A model generated the notes under the pieces. It worked only from the letters and a program-made list of their open reading frames with translations. It was not told where the DNA came from and did not search any database. A program made the translations under genes and the position numbers. From positions 1 to 5,421 of the forward strand of contig CAZGYE010000353.1 of NCBI GenBank assembly GCA_964530165.1: DNA of 5,421 bases, read 5' to 3'. Shown piece after piece: positions 1 through 4,797 of the stretch (position 1 is the stretch's first letter; every line of letters starts with the position of its first letter). The stretch comes from CAZGYE01 sp964530165 (GTDB lineage: Bacteria > Planctomycetota > Planctomycetia > Planctomycetales > Planctomycetaceae).

Positions 1-85
1 CGACGACGTCTTGTACCACATCCCCAGCAATCGCGCAATACCTGACGCCCACCCCCATGCTCCACGCGTCGCAGTTTCTGATTGA
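1..85 (+). other. Possible C-terminal tail of an upstream gene (uncertain)
   Basis: The frame starting at base 2 is open from the window edge to a TGA at 83-85. It reads DDVLYHIPSNRAIP and then a His/Pro-rich tail. Third positions are G/C-rich in the first half only. The frame starting at base 3 is also open, to 110, and the reverse strand has an ATG at about 58 open to the left edge, so the reading is not settled. If the forward reading is right, the upstream gene would end inside the -35 box of the following promoter. I recognise no family. Confidence 0.2.
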
Positions 86-111
86 CACGGGTTTCCATGA
101 CCCCGTATAAT
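82..111 (+). promoter_or_regulatory. Consensus sigma70-type promoter of the six-gene operon
   Basis: A perfect -35 hexamer TTGACA (82-87) and a perfect -10 hexamer TATAAT (106-111) are separated by 18 bp. The expected transcription start is near 118, leaving a leader of about 167 nt before the first gene. The spacer contains a short inverted repeat, ACGGG (87-91) and CCCGT (102-106), which touches both hexamers and could be an operator, though 5-bp arms are weak evidence. This is the only strong promoter seen upstream of the block 285-4148. Confidence 0.8.
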
Positions 112-117
112 TTAGGT

Positions 118-284
118 AGGCTTTTTCTACAACAGCTTGCGACTCGCGGAGTTGCGGCGTGCATTTCGTGTGGAGACGCGAGCGGCACTATCGAGTCGCT
201 TGCGATCTCTTCGAGGGTTGTCGTCTATTTTTCTTTTCCATAGTCTCGTTACCCCGTGCAATCGAGTCTGCCGGGAACACGTCG
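118..284 (+). other. Long 5' leader of the operon, function unknown
   Basis: This is the inferred untranslated leader between the consensus promoter and the first gene. An 8-bp perfect inverted repeat pairs 139-146 (GCGACTCG) with 192-199 (CGAGTCGC). A pyrimidine-rich tract with T runs lies at 226-239. Open frames cross this region upstream of 285 but have weak start signals. I recognise no riboswitch, and in particular I do not see a convincing molybdenum/tungsten cofactor riboswitch. Confidence 0.4.
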
Positions 285-950
285 ATGACGAAATTCAGCA
301 AGGTGTTCGCCGTCTTCGTCACGCTGGCCAGCCTGACCTTTATGGGTTTTGCGGTGGCCACGGTGGTCGGCGGGCCGAATTATCAGGCCGAGCAGGTCGA
401 ACAGCTGCCCGATTACGTGTTCGAGCTGACTCCTGGCGAGAAGCCGACATGGGCCGTCAAGACGCGTCGTTCCGCGGAAACGGTGCCGGCGAGTCCTGCC
501 ACCCTGCCCGGCGTGATCGTCGCAGCCAGAAAGCACCTCGATGGTCGATTGCAAGAGGAAATCGAACGGCTGGACCCGCAAATCAAGGTGCTCGAAGGCG
601 CGGACGGCAAAATCGCCGAGGCCAAGAAATTGATCGAAGTCGACCGGAAGGGGCTCGAGAAACGCGAAAAAGAATTGAACAGCGAGCTTGCAGCGCTCCG
701 TGCGACCATCAAGGACGTCGCGGACCAGTGCATCAAGAAGTCACAAGAATCGCAGGCGGTGCGGGCCGAAGCCGCTCGACGCCGCGAAGACGTCTTTCGT
801 CTGTTGAATCAGCTTGAGGAGATCCGCACCGATCACTACCGGGCCGTCGAGCAAGCCAGAAAGCTGAAAGAGCTGTTGGTTCGCGTTCGAGGAAGTATTG
901 ATCGGTCACAGCATCGCTTTGTTCAATTGCAGGGCTACGAAGAAAAATAG
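285..950 (+). CDS. Single-pass membrane protein with coiled coil (planctomycete-type hypothetical)
   Basis: A 221-residue protein of unknown function, first gene of the operon. An uncleaved-looking hydrophobic segment covers about residues 5-27, with a very short basic N-terminus (MTKFSKV). A Pro-containing linker follows (about 30-80), and then a highly charged Glu/Lys/Arg/Gln-rich heptad-like stretch (about 80-205) that should form a long coiled coil. The topology suggests an inner-membrane anchor with the coiled coil outside the cytoplasm. The start at 285 is chosen over upstream in-frame GTG 159 for two reasons. It puts the membrane segment at the N-terminus, and its first residues match those of the next gene (MTKFSKVF / MTFVGKVL, then FMGFA / FMAFA). 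A modest GGGAA lies 7 nt upstream. The next gene starts 22 nt downstream. No catalytic motif is visible. Orthologues should be sought in planctomycetes; I infer a structural or scaffolding envelope role only weakly. Confidence 0.8.
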   Translation: MTKFSKVFAVFVTLASLTFMGFAVATVVGGPNYQAEQVEQLPDYVFELTPGEKPTWAVKTRRSAETVPASPATLPGVIVAARKHLDGRLQEEIERLDPQIKVLEGADGKIAEAKKLIEVDRKGLEKREKELNSELAALRATIKDVADQCIKKSQESQAVRAEAARRREDVFRLLNQLEEIRTDHYRAVEQARKLKELLVRVRGSIDRSQHRFVQLQGYEEK

Positions 951-958
951 CAGGATTT

Positions 959-965
959 GGGGGAG
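959..965 (+). promoter_or_regulatory. Strong Shine-Dalgarno site deciding the start at 973
   Basis: GGGGGAG is followed by 7 nt and then ATG at 973. This supports 973 over the in-frame upstream start at 898, which lies inside the previous gene and would add 25 residues ahead of the membrane anchor. Confidence 0.75.
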
Positions 966-972
966 CGGTACG

Positions 973-1848
973 ATGACATTTGTCGGCAAAGTACTGGTTG
1001 TCGTCCAACTTGTGTTGAGTGTTTGCTTCATGGCGTTTGCCGGGGCGGTCTTTGCCGTCCAGTCTAACTGGAAGGTAAAGACCGAACAGGTCGAAAAAGA
1101 TCTGGATGAGTCCCGGACAGCCGTGGCAACCCTGCAGGGCGAGAAGGAAGCCCTCAAACAAGAGATGACGACGAAGCTCACGGATGCAAACGACCGGGCC
1201 GACAAGGCCGAGGGAGCTTTCGACAAACTGAAACCTGATTTCGACAGGCTGCAAAACGACCTTCAGGAGATGACGGACGAACGCGACAAGCAGCAAGCAC
1301 TCGCCGAGATTGCCGGCGAAGAGGCGAAGATGCGACGTGTCGAGGCGCAGCTCCAGCGGGCCGTCAACTCGCGATTGCACGAGAAGCTCGACAAACTGAG
1401 CATCCAGCTTGGACAGCGCGGTGACGAACTCTTTAGCGCACTGCGGACGGACAAAACGGTCTCCGATCGGTACAAGAAGATTCTGGAAGAACTGGCGGCC
1501 GCAAAACTGTTCCTGCAGCAGCACGACCTCGAACTTCCGAAGGACTTCCGCAGTCTCGTCGGAAAAACTCCGCCGCCCCCGATCGTGCAGGGAATGGTGC
1601 TCGATGTCGGGAAGGCGAAGAGGGGAGGAAGCGAGTTCGTCGAAATCTCGCTCGGCAGCGACGATGGATTGCTCCAAACCCACAGCCTGTACGTCTTCCG
1701 AGCTGCCGCGCGGAACAACGGGCGGGCAAAGTTTCTGGGCAAAATCGAACTCGTGTTGCTGAGGCCCGACCGGGCGGTTGGTAAAGTCGTCGAAAAAGCA
1801 AAGAACGGCGTGATCGAAAAGGGAGACCATGTCACCACGCGACTCTGA
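973..1848 (+). CDS. Single-pass membrane coiled-coil protein with C-terminal beta domain (FlgT_C-like)
   Basis: A 291-residue protein of unknown function, second in the operon. The N-terminal membrane segment is about residues 5-29. A long charged coiled coil covers about 35-195, a four-proline hinge is at 200-203, and a compact C-terminal domain spans about 204-291. That last domain has the rhythm of a small beta barrel: VxGMVLDV, VEISLGSDDGL, SLYVFR, FLGKIEL, then a closing GDHVTT. It reminds me of FlgT C-terminal or other repeat-type beta domains (LGxxDGLxxGxxLxVxR), but that is resemblance from memory, not a search. The N-terminus matches the upstream protein, so the two are probably distant paralogues that may form a hetero-oligomer through their coiled coils. 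The last 20 nt overlap the next small gene. The proline run may make translation EF-P dependent. Confidence 0.85.
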   Translation: MTFVGKVLVVVQLVLSVCFMAFAGAVFAVQSNWKVKTEQVEKDLDESRTAVATLQGEKEALKQEMTTKLTDANDRADKAEGAFDKLKPDFDRLQNDLQEMTDERDKQQALAEIAGEEAKMRRVEAQLQRAVNSRLHEKLDKLSIQLGQRGDELFSALRTDKTVSDRYKKILEELAAAKLFLQQHDLELPKDFRSLVGKTPPPPIVQGMVLDVGKAKRGGSEFVEISLGSDDGLLQTHSLYVFRAAARNNGRAKFLGKIELVLLRPDRAVGKVVEKAKNGVIEKGDHVTTRL

Positions 1849-1996
1849 AAAAAAGTCGAAACCCGCATCCGGCGCCTCACCCGCCCCCGACGTCTACGTC
1901 GGGTTGCTGTTCGTCGCGGTCGCGGCGCTCATTGCCGGCTGCATCTTCCTGGCGATGGAACTCAATGAGTACGGCTGGCAGATGGCAGGGCCGTAG
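1829..1996 (+). CDS. Small 55-aa single-pass membrane protein
   Basis: A short gene that automatic callers could miss. It starts with MSPRDSEKKSKPASG, a soluble, basic, Pro/Ser/Ala-rich N-terminus (1-20). One hydrophobic helix follows (about 22-43, beginning DVYVGLLFVAVAALIAG), then a short tail LNEYGWQMAGP. The start lies 20 nt inside the previous gene in another frame, and AAGGGAG sits immediately upstream (GGGAG 1821-1825, only 3 nt before ATG), which suggests translational coupling. The stop TAG at 1994-1996 precedes tupA by 32 nt. The positive-inside rule would put the N-terminus in the cytoplasm. Membrane helix, well-placed ribosome site and exact fit between two genes argue that it is real. 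Function is unknown; it could be a partner or stability factor for the two coiled-coil proteins. Confidence 0.8.
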   Translation: MSPRDSEKKSKPASGASPAPDVYVGLLFVAVAALIAGCIFLAMELNEYGWQMAGP

Positions 1997-2028
1997 TCGC
2001 CCGTGATTGGACCGAGATCATCGCGACA

Positions 2029-2865
2029 ATGAGAAAAGTGGTTCCCCGGCTGACGACCCTCGCCGTTCTCGCGAATCTCCTCTGTGCCGGCTGCGCCCAA
2101 GACGGCGCCGACCGCAAGGCCCCCAGCCGCGTTCTTCGTCTGGCCGTCACGACGAGCACACGGGATTCAGGGTTGCTGGACCGTTTGGTTCCGGTGTTCG
2201 AAAAGACGAACAATGTTCGGGTTGACGTGATCGCCGTCGGAACCGGAAAAGCGCTGAAGCTGGGCGAGGCCGGCGACGTCGACGTGGTGTTGGTCCACGC
2301 ACGCGCTGCCGAGGACGCTTTCATGGCGGCCGGACATGGTATTCGGCGCGAAGAGGTCATGTACAACACGTTCGAGATCCTCGGTCCGCCGTCCGACCCG
2401 GCCGCCGTGAAGGGCCTGTCGGCGGTGGCGGCGTTGACGACGATCGCGTCGAAACAGCAACGGTTCGTGTCGCGGGGCGATGAGAGCGGCACGCACAAAC
2501 GAGAACTGGCCCTGTGGAAAGCCGGCAGCGGCCGGCCCGACTGGAGCGAGTATATCGAGAGCGGCCAAGGGATGGGCAGCACCTTGATCATGGCGGATCA
2601 GATGCAGGCGTACGTCCTGGCGGACCGCGGGACTTACTTGAAGTTCCGCAAGAAACTCAGCCTGATTCCGCTTGCCTCTCAGTCAGAGGACTTGAAGAAC
2701 GTGTATGGCGTTATCGTGGTCAATCCGAGTAGAGATCCTCGCATCAACGGGGAGCTTGCCCAGACGTTTGTCGATTTCATCATCTCACCGCCAACACAGC
2801 GGATCATCCGCGATTTTCAGGTGGATGGCGAACAGCTCTTTCATCCGCTCCGGCCGCTGCAATGA
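2029..2865 (+). CDS. tupA: Tungstate ABC transporter, substrate-binding lipoprotein TupA
   Basis: A 278-residue extracytoplasmic binding protein that captures the oxyanion (tungstate in characterised TupA proteins) and delivers it to TupB. The signal peptide (1-21) ends in LLCAGC, with Cys22 as the likely lipidated residue, although Cys rather than Leu/Val at -3 is not ideal. TupA hallmarks follow in order: TTSTRDSGLLD (41-51), VGTGKALKLGEAGDVDV (70-86), VLVHARAAE, VMYNTFEILGP (110-120), the key SRGDESGTHKRELALW (148-163) whose Arg149 region binds oxyanion in studied homologues, GQGMGSTL (179-186), ADRGTYL, VNPSRDP and a closing GEQLFHP. Length is normal for the family. The usual MYNDFVIVGP reads MYNTFEILGP here. 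The ribosome site before ATG 2029 is weak. The gene ends in ATGA, shared with tupB. Molybdate binding cannot be excluded from sequence alone. Confidence 0.95.
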   Translation: MRKVVPRLTTLAVLANLLCAGCAQDGADRKAPSRVLRLAVTTSTRDSGLLDRLVPVFEKTNNVRVDVIAVGTGKALKLGEAGDVDVVLVHARAAEDAFMAAGHGIRREEVMYNTFEILGPPSDPAAVKGLSAVAALTTIASKQQRFVSRGDESGTHKRELALWKAGSGRPDWSEYIESGQGMGSTLIMADQMQAYVLADRGTYLKFRKKLSLIPLASQSEDLKNVYGVIVVNPSRDPRINGELAQTFVDFIISPPTQRIIRDFQVDGEQLFHPLRPLQ

Positions 2866-3557
2866 GTTTCTTCTGCGACGGACTTCGGGAAGCGTTTGGG
2901 TTAGTGGTCGGCTTTGAACCGACAGTGATGTCGGCCGCCGTTCGATCGGTCTGGATTTCGACGTGGGCGGTCTTTGCGGCGACGGCCATCGGATTGCCGG
3001 CGGGCGTGCTGTTGGCCCGCGTGCCGTTTTTCGGCCGGAGCCTGGTGGTTCTGGTGTCTCGGGCGGGCATGGCGGTTCCCACGGTGTTCGTGGGGATCGT
3101 TTGCTACGGACTGTTCTCGCGGCGCGGCCCGCTGGGACTGCTGGAGCTGCTGTATTCGCCCTGGGCGATTGTCGTTGGGGAATTTCTGCTCGCGCTGCCG
3201 ATCGTGCTGTCGATCACGCACGGCGCCGTCAAATCCTTGGACCCGCGTGTGGGCGAAACCTCTCTGACGCTTGGTGCGGGTCCGCTGCGCCGCTGGCGAA
3301 CATACATTTCCGAAGCACGCGTCGGCGTGATGCTTGCCGTCCTCACGGCATTCGCCCGCTGTGTGACTGAACTGGGAATCGCGATGATGGTCGGGGGAAA
3401 CATCAAAGGCCGAACTCGCACGCTCGCCACCGCCACCGCCCTGGAAACCGGCAAAGGCGAATTTGCGCGAGGCATGGCCATGGGGGTCATCCTGCTGGCG
3501 ATTGCGCTGGTCGTCATGGTGTTGATCGCCGGCCTGAGCCGCGAAGGGAAGGATTGA
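2862..3557 (+). CDS. tupB: Tungstate ABC transporter, permease TupB
   Basis: A 231-residue integral membrane permease that forms the oxyanion channel and probably works as a homodimer. About five hydrophobic segments are visible, near residues 25-47, 61-85, 97-119, 155-178 and 205-224. The cytoplasmic EAA-type coupling loop that docks on the ATPase is ETSLTLGAGPLRRW (132-145). The segment VGGNIKGRTRTLATATALET (177-196) is typical of TupB permeases. Length is usual for the family. The start ATG overlaps the tupA stop (ATGA, 4 nt), and I see no Shine-Dalgarno sequence of its own, so translation is presumably coupled to tupA. tupC follows after 3 nt. Confidence 0.93.
   Translation: MSFFCDGLREAFGLVVGFEPTVMSAAVRSVWISTWAVFAATAIGLPAGVLLARVPFFGRSLVVLVSRAGMAVPTVFVGIVCYGLFSRRGPLGLLELLYSPWAIVVGEFLLALPIVLSITHGAVKSLDPRVGETSLTLGAGPLRRWRTYISEARVGVMLAVLTAFARCVTELGIAMMVGGNIKGRTRTLATATALETGKGEFARGMAMGVILLAIALVVMVLIAGLSREGKD
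3549..3553 (+). promoter_or_regulatory. Shine-Dalgarno site supporting the GTG start of tupC
   Basis: AAGGA lies inside the last codons of tupB and is followed by 7 nt and then GTG at 3561. The spacing supports this non-ATG start, and the encoded MAIIEVQNLKV is the expected first strand of an ABC ATPase. Confidence 0.65.
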
Positions 3558-3560
3558 GCC

Positions 3561-4148
3561 GTGGCAATCATCGAAGTTCAAAACCTCAAAGTGGTCAAGA
3601 AATCCGACGTCATCTGTTCCGTCCGTGAGCTGGCGGTTGAAACGAGCGAGCGGATGGCCGTCGTGGGGCCGAACGGTTCGGGCAAATCGACCTTGTTGCG
3701 GGTCTTGGCCGGCCTCGAACGCGACTTTCAAGGGAGTTGCTCGGTCGGCGTCGAACGGAAACAACGCGTCTACGTTCATCAGACGCCTTACTTGTTCCGG
3801 GGGACCGTTCTGTTCAACGTGAAGTACGGTCTGCGATCCCACGGCATTCGCGGAACAGTGTGCGAGCAACGGGCTCGGCATTGGCTGGAACGAACAGGCA
3901 TCGCTCATTTGGCCGATTCCAGAGCCGGGCGCCTCTCCGGCGGAGAACGGAAGCGAACGGCGCTGGCGCGGGCGTTGGCCGTCGATCCGCGCGTGCTGCT
4001 ATTGGATGAGCCTTTCGCCGAATTAGACGAAAACGGTGCGGCAGACATCGTTCGCATCCTGACTGAGCTGCAGGAAACCACTGTGGTCCTCGTGTCCCCC
4101 ACGCCGCTGCGCAAAGGCTTAAACATGAGGCAGTTTCATTTGAGCTGA
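3561..4148 (+). CDS. tupC: Tungstate ABC transporter, ATP-binding protein TupC (H-loop His not seen)
   Basis: A 195-residue ABC ATPase that powers the TupAB importer from the cytoplasmic face. Motifs seen: Walker A GPNGSGKST (36-44), Q-loop with Gln74 in HQTPYLFRGTV, signature LSGGERKR (125-132), Walker B VLLLDEPF with catalytic Glu150, and D-loop ELD (154-156). The next beta strand TTVVLVS is followed by PTPLRKG instead of the usual T-H-D, so the H-loop histidine is absent. The protein then stops after only 16 more residues, shorter than many importer ATPases. A run of five C at 4096-4100 sits exactly there. One extra C would give SPHAAAQRLKHEAV, which puts a His nearby, but that frame continues into the downstream repeats. 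The in-frame ending RQFHLS looks like a natural ABC C-terminus. I call the gene intact with moderate confidence. Confidence 0.88.
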   Translation: MAIIEVQNLKVVKKSDVICSVRELAVETSERMAVVGPNGSGKSTLLRVLAGLERDFQGSCSVGVERKQRVYVHQTPYLFRGTVLFNVKYGLRSHGIRGTVCEQRARHWLERTGIAHLADSRAGRLSGGERKRTALARALAVDPRVLLLDEPFAELDENGAADIVRILTELQETTVVLVSPTPLRKGLNMRQFHLS

Positions 4149-4153
4149 ATCGG

Positions 4154-4249
4154 GTCGTGCAGAGTAACTTCTGCGGCGGCGCAAGTCGCGTCACCTACAC
4201 GCGATACTGCGCGGAGCTGATTTGCGTCGTGCGGAGTAACTTCTGCGGC
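4154..4249 (+). repeat. Two 24-nt direct repeats, period 72
   Basis: Copies at 4154-4177 and 4226-4249 share GTCGTGC, one variable base (A or G), then GAGTAACTTCTGCGGC, giving 23 of 24 identical. The first copy starts 6 nt after the tupC stop. In the second copy the end forms the perfect inverted repeat TTCTGCGGCAGAA (4241-4253). Two copies with 48 nt between them do not make a CRISPR array. They are probably two members of a dispersed intergenic family. Confidence 0.75.
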
Positions 4250-4267
4250 AGAATGGCGGGGCCATAG

Positions 4268-4452
4268 CCCGGATGATTCCTCAACCGCCAAGACGCCAAG
4301 AGGACAAAGATCGTCAAGTCAAATGACAAGGGATGTTGGGGTAAATATCGTTCGCTTCCTGTTCGGAACACACTGTTGACCGCTGAAGAGTGCAAGGTCC
4401 AATCTCACAAACTCAGCCGCGTCCTTGGCGACTTGGCGGTGAATGATCCGGG
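4268..4452. repeat. Inverted-arm element with GCCAAG arms (MITE-like or dispersed repeat)
   Basis: The left arm is 4268-4305: CCCGGATGATTC, then ACCGCCAAGACGCCAAG, then GGAC. It matches the reverse complement of 4421-4452: CCCGGATCATTC, ACCGCCAAGTCGCCAAG, GAC. The differences are a few substitutions and small insertions. The arms enclose about 115 nt of lower G+C sequence with no gene. Each arm contains two GCCAAG units. Sequences of this type are familiar to me, from memory, as dispersed intergenic repeats of planctomycetes. No target-site duplication is evident. Confidence 0.65.
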
Positions 4453-4454
4453 AT

Positions 4455-4505
4455 AGCGGAGCGTTGGCCCCGGCTGTCGCGGCGGGCCAGGGCCAACGCT
4501 CCGCT
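4455..4505. repeat. Perfect 16-bp inverted repeat (hairpin)
   Basis: AGCGGAGCGTTGGCCC (4455-4470) and its exact reverse complement (4490-4505) enclose a 19-nt G+C-rich loop. It starts 3 nt after the previous repeat arm. No T tract follows, so it is a poor intrinsic terminator, and it resembles a dispersed extragenic palindrome. Confidence 0.8.
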
Positions 4506-4563
4506 CTGACCCTGCCACCCGTCGGTTCCTACGCAACGGGGATTTGGCCAGTCCGCCGCCTTT

Positions 4564-4626
4564 TCCCTCGTTCCCAAGCTGGAACTGTCCCTCGTTCCCA
4601 AGCGGGAGCTTGGGAACGAGGGACAG
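4564..4626. repeat. 19-bp perfect hairpin with an upstream half copy
   Basis: The stem CTGTCCCTCGTTCCCAAGC (4585-4603) pairs exactly with 4608-4626 around a GGGA tetraloop. The 16-nt core TCCCTCGTTCCCAAGC also occurs once more, directly repeated 24 nt upstream at 4564-4579. Its CTCGTTCCCAAGC core resembles dispersed palindromic repeats that I recall from planctomycete and cyanobacterial genomes. Confidence 0.8.
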
Positions 4627-4713
4627 CCGTCTGTGGGAATTCTCCAAAAAGACATGTGGATGTGGGTAATTCGTATTGCAATAGGTAATATGGGTGAGTA
4701 AGGTGGGTATTGT

Positions 4714-4735
4714 CGGGACCGGTGAACCGCTCCCG
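4714..4735. promoter_or_regulatory. Imperfect 22-nt palindrome upstream of the RTX gene
   Basis: CGGGA-C-CGGT-GA-ACCG-C-TCCCG is symmetric except for one C/C mismatch pair. It lies 62 nt upstream of the RTX start codon. It could be an operator or a leader hairpin with a TGAA loop. No regulator family is recognised. Confidence 0.35.
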
Positions 4736-4785
4736 TGCTGAGAGGATTTTGGAGGACATCCAGTTCCACTGAATAGGCAATCATT

Positions 4786-4790
4786 GAGGT
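4786..4790 (+). promoter_or_regulatory. Shine-Dalgarno site deciding the RTX gene start
   Basis: GAGGT followed by 7 nt precedes ATG 4798. This fixes the start at a Met that gives the expected MFFTPWL-type leader of LEPR-XLL proteins. Confidence 0.7.
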
Positions 4791-4797
4791 CGCAGCG

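Larger units (their letters stand above)
4149..4797. other. Gene-free, repeat-rich intergenic region
   Basis: About 650 bp between tupC and the RTX gene. Open frames here (for example forward 4443-4688 and reverse 4405-4830) read straight through inverted repeats and have no family resemblance, so I do not call genes. The region holds several unrelated-looking repeats, listed separately, with little plain sequence between them. No hairpin followed by a T run is seen, so the tupC transcript has no obvious intrinsic terminator. Confidence 0.75.

Noticed and set aside
159..284. N-terminal extension of gene 1 from GTG 159
   Set aside because: It would put 42 residues before the membrane anchor, lacks a good ribosome site, and breaks the match with the N-terminus of gene 2.
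118..284. Molybdenum/tungsten cofactor riboswitch or ModE-type site
   Set aside because: No recognisable conserved core or ModE-like palindrome seen by eye; a covariance search would be needed.
733..1830. Very long antisense open frame (365 codons) opposite genes 1 and 2, and similar antisense frames opposite tupA and tupB
   Set aside because: They mirror G+C-rich plus-strand genes, show no family features and have Arg/Pro/His-rich low-sense composition; the plus-strand genes explain these bases.
4154..4249. CRISPR array
   Set aside because: Only two 24-nt copies with one 48-nt interval, and no cas genes in view.
4455..4505. Intrinsic terminator of the tup operon
   Set aside because: The hairpin is about 300 nt past the tupC stop and no T tract follows it.
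4676..4704. Promoter for the RTX gene: TTGCAA (4676-4681), 17-bp spacer, TAAGGT (4699-4704), or a TAATAT at 4686-4691
   Set aside because: The hexamers match the consensus poorly and the pairing is not unique; too weak to list as a feature.
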